Under the pieces are notes generated by a model that ran no database searches, was not told where the DNA came from, and saw only the letters and a program-made list of their open reading frames with translations. A DNA stretch of 64,000 nt, taken from Skermanella rosea (GTDB taxonomy: Bacteria > Pseudomonadota > Alphaproteobacteria > Azospirillales > Azospirillaceae). Every line of letters starts with the position of its first letter. Within the stretch, counting starts at the first letter, position 1. The DNA is taken from positions 117,501-181,500 of the forward strand of contig NZ_CP086111.1 of NCBI RefSeq assembly GCF_016806835.2, read 5' to 3'. A program made the position numbers and the translations under genes. Below are positions 56,360 through 64,000 of this stretch, one piece after another.

Positions 56360-57040
56360 GTGACCGCCGAGGAACTGCGCGCGCGGGTGCTCCACCTGGA
56401 CCACGACGTGCTGATCCTGGACAAGCCCGCCGGGCTGCTGGTCCATCCCGGCCCGCGCGGGCAGGGCAGCCTGGGCGACTTCCTGCCCGACCTGTGGTTC
56501 GAGATGGCCCGGCCGCCGGCGCTCGCCCACCGGCTGGACCGCGACACCAGCGGCTGCCTGGTCCTGGGGCGCCACCAGAAGGCGCTGATGAAGCTGGGGC
56601 GGCTGTTCGCGCGCGGGCTGGTCGGCAAGACCTACTGGGCGGTCGTGCGCGGGCGGCCGCCGGCCGACCGGGGGCGCATCGACCTGCCCCTGCTGAAGGT
56701 GCTGCCCGAGACGGGCGGCTGGAGGATCAGGCCCGACCCGGCCGGGCTGCCCGCGGTGACCGAGTACCGCGTGATCGGCGTCGCACCGGGGATGAGCTGG
56801 CTGGAACTGAACCCCCTGACCGGCCGCACCCACCAGCTCCGCATCCATTGCGCGTCGCTCGGCACGCCGATCCTGGGAGACCCGTTCTATGGCGCCGAGG
56901 CGGAGTGCTGCGCCGGCCCGCTGCGGCTGCTCGCCCGCTCGGTCACCCTGCCGCTGCATCCGGGAGTGCCGCCGATCTCCGCCGTGGCGCCGCCGCCGGC
57001 CCATATGCGCGACGATTTGGCTGCCTGCGGTTATCTTTGA
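56360..57040 (+). CDS. RluA-family pseudouridine synthase
   Basis: 226-aa enzyme isomerising uridine to pseudouridine in rRNA or tRNA. Catalytic Asp60 in HRLDRDTSG, with the KPAGLLVHPG start region and TGRTHQLRIH near the C-terminal. Shorter than RluC/D: there is no N-terminal S4 domain, as in RluA/TruC. Substrate position is unassigned. GTG 56360 is preferred because GGAGG lies 10 nt before it and only 1 nt from an in-frame TTG at 56351. Confidence 0.9.
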   Translation: MTAEELRARVLHLDHDVLILDKPAGLLVHPGPRGQGSLGDFLPDLWFEMARPPALAHRLDRDTSGCLVLGRHQKALMKLGRLFARGLVGKTYWAVVRGRPPADRGRIDLPLLKVLPETGGWRIRPDPAGLPAVTEYRVIGVAPGMSWLELNPLTGRTHQLRIHCASLGTPILGDPFYGAEAECCAGPLRLLARSVTLPLHPGVPPISAVAPPPAHMRDDLAACGYL

Positions 57041-57118
57041 CAACGATCTCATTCACGATTAGTTAACCGGTGCTTCCTCACCAATTCCATAAATCGGCGG
57101 GCGCGCCCGGAGCAGAAC

Positions 57119-58363
57119 ATGAATGTCAGGACTGTTCGCCGACGCCCGACGATGCCTGAAGAGAACATACCCGAGAATTCTCCCGCGATCCCGGCCCGGC
57201 CGGCCGGGCAGTCCCTGAAGGTGGTCTTCTTCGTCTCGGAGGACTGGTGGTTCTGCCTGCACTGGCTGAACCTCGCGGTCCGGCTCAAGGAGCGAGGGTA
57301 CGGGATCACGGTGATCTGCAATGTCGGGACCGACCGCGCGCGGATCGAGCAGGCGGGCTTCGAAGTCGTCCCGCTGCGGCTCGACCGCTCCGGCCTGAAC
57401 GTCCTGAACGACGTCCGGATCGCGTCGGCCCTGGTGGCCTATCTGAGGCGGGAGCGGCCCCACCTGATCCACTGCGTCGGCATGAAGCCGATCCTGATCG
57501 GCACCCTGGCCGCCCGTTTGGTCGGCGGCATCCGCATCCTCGACCATTTCGCCGGGCTTGGATACCTGTTCTCCTCCAGCCACCTGAAGGCGCGGCTGCT
57601 GCGGCCGCTGGTGATGCTGGGCATGCGGGCCGCCTTCGCCGGGCACGACGTCCACTTGGTGACCATGAACGGGACGGACCGCGACGTGCTGATGGGCTGG
57701 AAGCTCCGCCGGCCCGACCATGTCCACGTGATCGGCGGCACCGGCCTGGATCTCGACCGCTACCCGGTGCTGCCTTTCCCGGCCGGCCCCGTGACGATCG
57801 CGATCACCACGCGGATGATCGAGGACAAGGGCCTGGCCCCGCTGGTCGAGGCGTTCCGCAAGGTGCGCGCGGCGGTGCCGGACGCGGAGCTGCTGCTGGT
57901 GGGCCGGCAGGACGGCCGCAACCCGACGGCCATCCCCGAGGAACAGCTCGAGGCCTGGAACCGGGAACCCGGCATCACCTGGCTCGGCCATGTCGACCGG
58001 ATCGCCGAGGAGGTCTGGGCCAGGGCCCATGTCGCCGTGCTGCCGTCCCGCCGCGAGGGGCTGCCGGTCAGCCTGCTGGAAGCGGCGGCGTGCGGGCGCC
58101 CGATGGTCGCGACCGACGTTCCGGGCTGCCGCGACGTCGTCCTGGACGGGGTCAACGGACTGACCGTGCCGCTGGGCGACACGGCGGCCCTGGCCAGCGC
58201 CCTGGAACGGCTGGCGTCCTCCGACGAGCTTCGCCGGCGCTACGGCGCCGCCGCGCGCGAGCTGGTCGAGACGCGGTTCTCCCTGGCGGTCATCGGCGAC
58301 CGCGTCGCCGGCCTCTACCGCCGCCTCGTGGACGCCCCCGGCGCGGAGGAAGCGGGCAGGTGA
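57119..58363 (+). CDS. glycosyltransferase family 4
   Basis: 414-aa GT-B enzyme. N-terminal NVGTDRARIEQAGFE and the donor-site TTRMIEDKGLAPLVEAF; the E-x7-E motif is REGLPVSLLEAAACGRP. The first 25 residues are Pro/Glu-rich and probably a linker. GGAG lies 7 nt before the ATG. It is 11 bp before a GT2 gene, so the pair is an operon adding sugars to one glycan. The type resembles enzymes acting on undecaprenyl-pyrophosphate-linked sugars; substrate is not assigned. Confidence 0.93.
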   Translation: MNVRTVRRRPTMPEENIPENSPAIPARPAGQSLKVVFFVSEDWWFCLHWLNLAVRLKERGYGITVICNVGTDRARIEQAGFEVVPLRLDRSGLNVLNDVRIASALVAYLRRERPHLIHCVGMKPILIGTLAARLVGGIRILDHFAGLGYLFSSSHLKARLLRPLVMLGMRAAFAGHDVHLVTMNGTDRDVLMGWKLRRPDHVHVIGGTGLDLDRYPVLPFPAGPVTIAITTRMIEDKGLAPLVEAFRKVRAAVPDAELLLVGRQDGRNPTAIPEEQLEAWNREPGITWLGHVDRIAEEVWARAHVAVLPSRREGLPVSLLEAAACGRPMVATDVPGCRDVVLDGVNGLTVPLGDTAALASALERLASSDELRRRYGAAARELVETRFSLAVIGDRVAGLYRRLVDAPGAEEAGR

Positions 58364-58374
58364 GGGAGGCCGGC

Positions 58375-59739
58375 ATGAGCTTCGCCGTCACGCGGCTGCT
58401 GATCCTCCAGCAGCTCGTCCTGATGATCCCGAAGGGATTGAAGGAGACCGTGCGGGCGGTGCTGTTCCCCCCGCGCGAGCCGCTGGCGGCGCCCGTGGAA
58501 TGGCTCGACGCCCCGCCGGTGCGCCGCCAGGAGCGCCAGCCGCTCGTGTCGGTCGTGATCCCCTGCTACAATTACGGCCGCTTCCTGGACGAGGCGATCG
58601 CCAGCGTGCGCGCCCAGACCCTGCGCGACATGGAGATCATCGTGGTCGACGACGGATCGACCGACGGCGTCACCCACGAGGTGCTGAAGGCGCTGGAGGA
58701 GGCCGGCGACGTCATCCTGGTGCGGCAGGAGAACCAGGGGGCGCCGGCCGCCCGCAACACCGGCTTGCGGCTGGCCCGCGGGCTCTATGTCTGCTGCCTG
58801 GACGCCGACGACACGATGGAGCCCACATACCTGGAGAAATGCGTCCTCCTGATGGAAGGCAACGCGGGCGTGTCGCTGGCCTATTCCTGGCTGCGCGTCA
58901 CCGGCAGCGAGGAGCGGATCTGGAAATCCGAATCGCTCGATATCGACCGCCTGCGCTACTACAACCATGTCAGCATCTCCGCCGTGTTCCGCCGCGAGGT
59001 CGGGCTGTCGGGCGGCGGCTTCTGCGCCGCCATGCGCGAAGGCTACGAGGACTGGGAGTTCTGGCTGCGGCTGGGGGCGGAGGGGCACCGCGGCGAGGTG
59101 ATCCCCGAGCCGCTGGTCAATTACCGCAGGCATCCGGCCGCCTTCATGAACCGGGCGCGCAAGCGGCACGCCGAGCTGTTCGACCATATCTACCGGCGCA
59201 ACCGCGAAGTGTTCGAGGATGCCGGCGTCCGCCGGACCATCCGCAGCGGCTACCGCGACCGCCCGGTCGTCGATCCGTTCGCCAACCTGGACGACCGCCG
59301 CCAGTACGACCAGGACAGGCCGATGGTGGTGCTTGTCCTGTCCGGCGACGCTCCGCCGGAGCCGGCGGAACGGATCTCCCGCACGTTGGGCGACGGCGCC
59401 TCGCTCTGCCTGGTGCGAACCGGCCAGGCCGCCGAATCCGGCCGGTCTCCCGCCCGGGCGGACGGCTACACGCTCGGCCATATCCTGGCCGCCGGCTTCC
59501 ACGGTCCCTTCATCCGCCACCTGGCCGTGACGAGGCCGGTAAGGGCCGTCCTCTGGCTCGATCCCGGGCCGGAGCCGGTCGGATGGGGCGAGCTTTCGAT
59601 GCTTCCGGAAAAGCCGCTGCTCGGCGTCGTCACCCTGTCAGGCGAGGCCCAGCCGCGCGGTCCCGGCCTGCGTTTGGTGCTCCGGCCCGACGGCAGCCTC
59701 GACGGCGCCGAATCCCTGGTCGCGGCGCTGCGCGCCTGA
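58375..59739 (+). CDS. glycosyltransferase family 2
   Basis: 454-aa protein. Residues about 60-290 form a GT-A domain with VSVVIPCYNYGRFL at the start, VVDDGSTDG, the DXD motif in CLDADDT and later EGYEDWEFWLRLG; the N-terminal 40 residues contain a short hydrophobic stretch, perhaps a membrane association site. The C-terminal third (about 310-454) has no recognised fold. GAGGGAGG precedes ATG 58375. Co-transcribed with the GT4 gene. Confidence 0.92.
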   Translation: MSFAVTRLLILQQLVLMIPKGLKETVRAVLFPPREPLAAPVEWLDAPPVRRQERQPLVSVVIPCYNYGRFLDEAIASVRAQTLRDMEIIVVDDGSTDGVTHEVLKALEEAGDVILVRQENQGAPAARNTGLRLARGLYVCCLDADDTMEPTYLEKCVLLMEGNAGVSLAYSWLRVTGSEERIWKSESLDIDRLRYYNHVSISAVFRREVGLSGGGFCAAMREGYEDWEFWLRLGAEGHRGEVIPEPLVNYRRHPAAFMNRARKRHAELFDHIYRRNREVFEDAGVRRTIRSGYRDRPVVDPFANLDDRRQYDQDRPMVVLVLSGDAPPEPAERISRTLGDGASLCLVRTGQAAESGRSPARADGYTLGHILAAGFHGPFIRHLAVTRPVRAVLWLDPGPEPVGWGELSMLPEKPLLGVVTLSGEAQPRGPGLRLVLRPDGSLDGAESLVAALRA

Positions 59740-60319
59740 TCCTGTTTCCGGTCGGGCCGGTGCAGACGGGAGGTGGGGATCGTGTCCGCAGTGGTCCGGC
59801 ACCGCATTTGCCGGATCAACCGAGCGGCGCTTTTCCGGCAGAGCACTTACCCTTCTATCGTCATGACCGGGCTTGACCCGGTCATCGCTTGCAGACTCCA
59901 TCAGCGCCGCCGTGCAGGGAGATACCCGGATCAAGTCCGGGCATGAGGAAAAAGGGGCGCGTCTGTACATAGCTCATCTTTTTGAGCAGTGAACAACAAG
60001 CGGGCCGGACAGCCATGGTCCGATGGACAACGTTCCGGGCAGTGCTACCACTCCGTGCAGGATCATACCCCTTTTGAGAGAATCCATGGCACCTGCAACT
60101 AGCTCGCGGGTTAGCTTAAAAAATAATTAAAATGCTTCATGTTCTCCCCGCATTTTCGGATTAGAGCTGGTACAAAGATGGTGCGAACGGATAGGCGATC
60201 CCGACCGTTCGATCGGTGAATACAGGACGAGCAAACCAGCCTACCAGCAACAATGGACGCAGCCGAGAAGCAAGTATCAGCCGGCACGTCGACATTACAG
60301 CAACCCAAAGGACAGTAGA
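59740..60319. other. 580-bp intergenic region upstream of the cellulose operon
   Basis: Holds a REP-like doublet (59863-59944) and then an AT-rich stretch (60100-60180, including TTAAAAAATAATTAAAATGC) in an otherwise GC-rich replicon. The AT-rich part is the likely promoter region of the cellulose operon, possibly with activator sites; no consensus could be fixed. A short ACCGTTCGATCGGT palindrome lies near 60205. No coding gene is seen. Confidence 0.65.
59863..59944. repeat. REP-like palindrome doublet
   Basis: Two palindromes: ATGACCGGG-CTTGA-CCCGGTCAT at 59863-59885 and a copy with the loop TCAAG at 59922-59944 (CCCGGA-TCAAG-TCCGGG core). They are related and in opposite orientation, the arrangement of paired REP/BIME elements. 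Found after the GT2 gene, where such units often lie at the 3' end of operons. Confidence 0.7.
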
Positions 60320-61045
60320 GTGTCAAACCTGTCATCTGCGGCCCGCGGCGCCGCCACGCCCGGACTTCGTCCGAATTCGGAAGGTCAGACCGGCAAGAGC
60401 TTCGCGGCGTTCAAGCGCTGCCTGACGGCGCTGCCACAGGTCCAGCCGGCCTTGACCGAGATCATCGGCTTCAAGGTGCGCCGGATAGACGGGCTGCAGG
60501 ACCTGGAGTCGCTTCGCTGGAGTTCGGAGACGCTGCTGCTGAGCGTGCGCTCCCTCGACCGGCTCCAGGACATCATTTCGAGCGGCAACGCCGGGTTGAT
60601 GCGCGGCATCCATACGCTGGGCGTCTTCATGCCGAGCCAACTCGGCCGGGTGCGCGAGTTCGTCACCCTGCTCGACGGCTGGCTGGTCTGGAGCGGCTCG
60701 GCCGACGACCTGCGCGCCAAGCTGAACCTGGCCGCCGCCGGCTACGCGATCGTCGCTCCGGCCATGATCTCGGTCATGGCCGCCGACCAGCACCGGCTGA
60801 GCCTGCTGGACACCCTGGGCGCGGCGCACCTGGCGCTGCTGCCGCTCCTTGAGCAGGGCATGACCGACGAGGAGATCTCCGGCGCCATCGGCGCCACCCT
60901 GCCGACCACCAAGCTCCTGGTGCGCCAGCTGCTGGCGCGGCTGCAATGCCGCAACCGAACCGAGGCCGCGATCTTCGCCTGGCGCCATGGACCCGCCCTG
61001 GCGCAGCGCCGGGCCGCCCTGGAGGGCGGCGACCAGAACGCGTGA
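60320..61045 (+). CDS. LuxR-type HTH protein with atypical N-terminal domain
   Basis: 241-aa protein. Residues about 165-225 form a LuxR/FixJ-type helix-turn-helix (LLEQGMTDEEISGAIGATL, then LLARLQCRNRTEAAIFAWRHG). The region before (about 50-155) is receiver-sized but has no clear Asp-phosphorylation pocket, so a phosphate-independent or partner-controlled regulator is likely. GTG 60320 with AAGGA 8 nt upstream. It is the first gene of the cellulose operon, 11 bp before the next start, and probably controls that operon. Similarity of the N-terminus to a receiver is by size only. Confidence 0.78.
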   Translation: MSNLSSAARGAATPGLRPNSEGQTGKSFAAFKRCLTALPQVQPALTEIIGFKVRRIDGLQDLESLRWSSETLLLSVRSLDRLQDIISSGNAGLMRGIHTLGVFMPSQLGRVREFVTLLDGWLVWSGSADDLRAKLNLAAAGYAIVAPAMISVMAADQHRLSLLDTLGAAHLALLPLLEQGMTDEEISGAIGATLPTTKLLVRQLLARLQCRNRTEAAIFAWRHGPALAQRRAALEGGDQNA

Positions 61046-61056
61046 AGGAGTATCCA

Positions 61057-61674
61057 ATGCCTACCGAGTCCCGGACCGTTTCCAACACGAAAGAGTCCCT
61101 TCTGCTGGACCAGGCGCTTGATGCGGTCAACCGGCGCATCGCGGTCCACCAGCCCGCGAGCTTCGCCCAGATCCCGCACCAGCCCGGTCCCGCCCGATCC
61201 GGTTTCGCCCGTGCCATCGGCCGGGCACGCGAGCGCGGGGCCGATTTCCGCGCCGAGTACCACCGGCTGTCGATCGAGGCGATGGCCGCGATCGGCGAGC
61301 CCGCGGATCCCGCCGACATGCGGAAGCCCGAGCCCGATTCGGCCGCCGATCCGCCCCGCGCACGGTCCGCGGCGGAGACGCCGGCTCCGGCCCCGGCGCC
61401 TGCTCCGCCTCCGCCCCCGCCGGCTCCGCCCCCGCCGGCTCCGCCCCAGGACGGCGCGCTGGAGACGACGAAGCTGTTCCTGCAGTTCCTGGACAGCCGC
61501 GAGAAGCAGCTTCTCGACCTCATGCGCGCCATGGTGCTTCGTGACCAGCCGCAGGACCGGAACGACCACGAAGCCCGGATCAACGGACAGATCGACCGGC
61601 TCGGCAAGGCGGTGACCGACCTGACACAGGTGATCGGCGCCGGCCAGCCCAGGTTCCCCAGGAGCATCTCGTGA
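61057..61674 (+). CDS. Pro-rich protein of unknown function in the cellulose operon
   Basis: 205-aa protein. N-terminal helical segment (1-90), then a Pro/Ala linker (about 105-130: APAPAPAPPPPPPAPPPP), then a helical C-terminal part (130-200) with TKLFLQFLDSREKQLLDLM, possibly a coiled coil. No signal peptide or membrane segment. GAAGGAG lies upstream. It overlaps the bcsN start by 4 bp (GTGA), so all three are translated together. Presumably cytoplasmic and part of the synthase complex; function not known. Confidence 0.75.
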   Translation: MPTESRTVSNTKESLLLDQALDAVNRRIAVHQPASFAQIPHQPGPARSGFARAIGRARERGADFRAEYHRLSIEAMAAIGEPADPADMRKPEPDSAADPPRARSAAETPAPAPAPAPPPPPPAPPPPAPPQDGALETTKLFLQFLDSREKQLLDLMRAMVLRDQPQDRNDHEARINGQIDRLGKAVTDLTQVIGAGQPRFPRSIS

Positions 61675-62333
61675 ACCCAATCCTCCGCCGCATCGCCAGC
61701 GCCTCGGCCATCACCGCCGCCCTGCTGACTTCCGCCTGCGTCACCAACCCCGACCCGTATCCGGCCGCCGCGGTTTCCGGCGACGTCGGCCGATGGGTGC
61801 CGATCGAGCCGGGCCGCGCCCGCGTGGCGCTCGCCGCCCCGGCTTCCCCGGACGCCCCGGCGTCCCCGGATGCCCTGGCGGCCCGCGAGTTCCGGACCTC
61901 CCAGGGCGAGCTGGTCCAGACGCTGACGCTCCCGAACAACACCGCGGTGCCGGGAGACAACGAGCTGGTCGCGGCCTTCGACTACGGCCCGGCCAGCATC
62001 TTCCAGGCCGACGTGCATGCCGCCAAGGTCGGCCGCTACGCCATGGAACCGGCGTCGCTGAACCGCCTGATCGGCGAGATGCTGCCGCGCGCCGTCCTCC
62101 AGGGCGAACCGCAGATCCGCAAGAACGGCTACGGGCTCTACGGGTACGTCTCGGCGGACTATCCGGGGCAGGCGAAATGCGTCCTGGCCTGGCAGGTGCT
62201 CGACGGCGCCGACCTGCGCCAGGTCGGCGGCGGGGCGCCGCGCCGCGCCGGCATCCAGATGCGGGTGTGCGACGCCCGGGCCCAGCCGGCCGAACTGATC
62301 GCGGCCTTCGATTCCCTTCGCCTCGACCTGTGA
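61671..62333 (+). CDS. bcsN: cellulose biosynthesis protein BcsN
   Basis: 220-aa lipoprotein-type protein of the BcsN family (CBP_BcsN), found in alphaproteobacterial cellulose operons. The signal ends in LLTSAC (Cys at about 23). The family region is NNTAVPGDNELVAAFDYGP...PASLNRLIGEMLPRAVLQGE, and the C-terminus is rich in beta segments with two Cys (KCVLAW, MRVCD). Its molecular role is unproven. GTG start overlaps the upstream stop; 15 bp separate it from bcsA. Confidence 0.85.
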   Translation: MNPILRRIASASAITAALLTSACVTNPDPYPAAAVSGDVGRWVPIEPGRARVALAAPASPDAPASPDALAAREFRTSQGELVQTLTLPNNTAVPGDNELVAAFDYGPASIFQADVHAAKVGRYAMEPASLNRLIGEMLPRAVLQGEPQIRKNGYGLYGYVSADYPGQAKCVLAWQVLDGADLRQVGGGAPRRAGIQMRVCDARAQPAELIAAFDSLRLDL

Positions 62334-62348
62334 GCCGGGACACCTGAC

Positions 62349-64000
62349 ATGAACCATCTCATCTCCACCGCGGCGGCAGCCAAGAAGACAAGGCCCGCCG
62401 GAGCCGGCGCGGTCCGCCGGGCACCCGCGCCGCACCGGCGCACGCCGCTGGCCCTGACCTTGCTGTGGACCGTCCACGCCGCGGCCCTGGTCTGGTTCGC
62501 CGCCCAGGACGTCGGGCTCGAAGGCCAGTACCTGCTCGGCGCCGCGGCGCTGGCCGGGCTCGCCGTGCTGCATCTGTTCAAGCCGGTCGGCGCGGTCCGC
62601 GTCCTGCTGGTCCTCCTGGTCGCCTTCGTGTCGATCCGGTACTTCACCTGGCGCACGCTCTACACCATCCCGCCGGTCGACAGCTCCGGCTTCGTCGCCG
62701 GCCTGCTGCTGTACCTGGCCGAATTGCAGGGCATGGTCGTCTACATGCTCGGCCTGTTCGTCAATATCCGGCCGCTGAACCGGGCCGACGCGCCGCTGCC
62801 GCAGGACCCGGACCGGCTGCCGACCGTCGATATCCTGGTGCCGAGCTACAACGAGGAGCCGGAGCTGCTGCGCGTCACCCTGATGGCGGCGACCCAAGTG
62901 GCCTATCCGGCGGAAAAGCTGGCGATCCACCTGCTGGACGACGGCGGCACCGTGCAGAAGCGCTCCGACGCGGACCCACGCAAGGCGGCCGAAGCGCTGG
63001 ACCGCCACGAGACCCTAAAGGCCCTGTGCGACGAGCTGGGCGTCAACTACCTGACCCGGGAGCGCAACAACTCGGCCAAGGCCGGAAACATCAACGCGGC
63101 GCTGGCCCATACGTCGGGCGACCTGATCCTGATCCTGGACGCCGACCACGTGCCGACCCAGGACATCCTACAGCGCACGGTCGGGCATTTCCTGAAGGAC
63201 CCGGACCTGTTCCTGGTGCAGACGCCGCACTTCTTCATCAATCCCGACCCGGTCGAGCACAATCTCGGCACCTTCGGTTCCGAGCCCGGCGAGAACGAGA
63301 TGTTCTACGGCGTGATCCAGAAGGGCCTGGACAGCTGGAACGCCTCCTTCTTCTGCGGTTCGGCCGCCGTGCTGCGCCGGTCGCACCTGATGTCGGTCGG
63401 CGGCATCGCCGGCACCTCGATCACCGAGGACGCGGAGACGGCGCTGGACCTGCACGCGAGGGGCTACAAGAGCATCTATGTCGACCGCCCGATGGTGGCC
63501 GGCCTGTCGCCCGAGACCTTCTCGTCCTTCGTCGTGCAGCGGACCCGCTGGGCCCAGGGCATGTTCCAGATCCTGCTGCTCAAGAACCCGGCCTTCAAGC
63601 GGGGCCTGACGCTGGCCCAGCGCCTGTGCTACCTCAGCAGCTCGACCTTCTGGCTGTTCCCGTTCGCCCGGCTGGTCTTCCTGGTGGCGCCGCTGTTCTA
63701 CCTGGTCTTCGGCCTGAAGGTGTTCGAGGCGAACCTGGAGGAATTCTACGCCTTCGCGGTCTTCCACGTGGTCTGCTCGCTGACCATGAGCAACTACCTG
63801 TTCGGCAGGCACCGCCGGCCCTTCGTCTCCGACCTCTACGAACTGCTCCAGGCGGTGTTCACCTTCGGCGCCCTGCTCTCGGTCCTGGTCAATCCGCGGA
63901 AGCCGACCTTCAAGGTGACGCCCAAGGCCGAGACGGTGGACCAGGACTTCGTCTCCCAGCTGGCCAAGCCCTTCGCCGTGATCCTCGCGATCCTGCTCGG
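62349..64000 (+). CDS. bcsA: cellulose synthase catalytic subunit BcsA (5' part)
   Basis: At least 550 codons are open to the window end, so the gene is truncated. N-terminal cytoplasmic leader, four TM helices (about 37-135), a GT2 domain with Asp197 (LLDDGGT), DAD at 264-266 (ILDADHVPT), TED at 359-361 and QRTRW at 397-401, and further TM helices from about 430. The PilZ c-di-GMP domain should lie beyond. It makes and extrudes beta-1,4-glucan from UDP-glucose. The open frame agrees with family length so far, and codon use matches the neighbours. Confidence 0.96.
   Translation, partial: MNHLISTAAAAKKTRPAGAGAVRRAPAPHRRTPLALTLLWTVHAAALVWFAAQDVGLEGQYLLGAAALAGLAVLHLFKPVGAVRVLLVLLVAFVSIRYFTWRTLYTIPPVDSSGFVAGLLLYLAELQGMVVYMLGLFVNIRPLNRADAPLPQDPDRLPTVDILVPSYNEEPELLRVTLMAATQVAYPAEKLAIHLLDDGGTVQKRSDADPRKAAEALDRHETLKALCDELGVNYLTRERNNSAKAGNINAALAHTSGDLILILDADHVPTQDILQRTVGHFLKDPDLFLVQTPHFFINPDPVEHNLGTFGSEPGENEMFYGVIQKGLDSWNASFFCGSAAVLRRSHLMSVGGIAGTSITEDAETALDLHARGYKSIYVDRPMVAGLSPETFSSFVVQRTRWAQGMFQILLLKNPAFKRGLTLAQRLCYLSSSTFWLFPFARLVFLVAPLFYLVFGLKVFEANLEEFYAFAVFHVVCSLTMSNYLFGRHRRPFVSDLYELLQAVFTFGALLSVLVNPRKPTFKVTPKAETVDQDFVSQLAKPFAVILAILL

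Noticed and set aside
59219-59530. Open frame inside the GT2 gene on the same strand
   Set aside because: Out-of-frame shadow of the GT2 C-terminal third; Arg/Ala/Pro-biased.

Overview
This is a GC-rich alphaproteobacterial chromosome segment, most likely from the Azospirillaceae (Azospirillum/Skermanella type). The pointers are an initiator tRNA with the alphaproteobacterial A:U/G:C/G:C anticodon stem, an mmcB gene, an ftsK-lolA pair, a ubiH / P-II (glnZ) / aminotransferase arrangement recalled from Azospirillum brasilense, sigma-54 promoters, many MCPs and PAS kinases, and several exopolysaccharide genes. The family assignment is inference, not a database result.

Layout. 1-1.8 kb: the 3' half of a 23S rRNA, 5S rRNA and initiator tRNA-Met, closed by a perfect hairpin terminator. 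1.8-8.2 kb: a QueD/PTPS-like protein, an O-antigen ligase, an acyltransferase, a cytochrome c, a lone flagellin and a ubiquinone-pathway hydroxylase. 8.2-14.2 kb: P-II, aminotransferase, FtsK, LolA and a tiny Gly-rich protein behind a textbook -24/-12 promoter. 14.2-22 kb: hybrid histidine kinase, SemiSWEET remnant, MmcB, GT9 glycosyltransferase, degenerate EAL protein, ClpP-like lipoprotein, exported MsrB, a 58-aa membrane protein and a protein built from five 31-residue repeats. 22-33.6 kb: two GT4 glycosyltransferases, tRNA-Arg, gamma-glutamyltransferase, xanthine phosphoribosyltransferase, an MCP, an oligopeptide-type ABC importer lacking its ATPases and an acidic orphan protein. 33.7-35.7 kb: AmpG-like permease and ArfB.

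35.7-40.4 kb is the accessory part: an orphan terminase-small-subunit-like gene, an IS110-family element with strongly structured non-coding flanks, an SDR, a frameshifted Uma2 gene and intergenic repeats. 40.1-53.7 kb: a small Cys-containing protein, an esterase, an RTX-repeat protein, an MCP, a 5TM-LYT-like histidine kinase, EutBC, cyanase, an HNH nuclease, membrane proteins and a SUV3-type RNA helicase. 53.7-59.7 kb: K+ channel with cupin, a lipoprotein, an RluA-type pseudouridine synthase and a GT4-GT2 pair. 59.7-64 kb: a REP-like doublet, a long AT-rich leader and the start of a cellulose operon (LuxR-type HTH protein, Pro-rich protein, BcsN, BcsA), cut by the window end.

Common threads are surface polysaccharide (Wzy/ligase family, acyltransferase, GT9/GT4/GT2 enzymes, cellulose synthase), signalling and motility (two kinases, two MCPs, flagellin, degenerate EAL) and nitrogen scavenging (P-II, ethanolamine ammonia-lyase, cyanase, gamma-glutamyltransferase). 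No CRISPR array, integrase, toxin-antitoxin or phage module is visible. The best candidates for undescribed biology are the 31-residue repeat protein, the sigma-54-driven Gly-rich peptide, the regulator and Pro-rich protein fused into the cellulose operon, the catalytically dead EAL protein and the two-start msrB.
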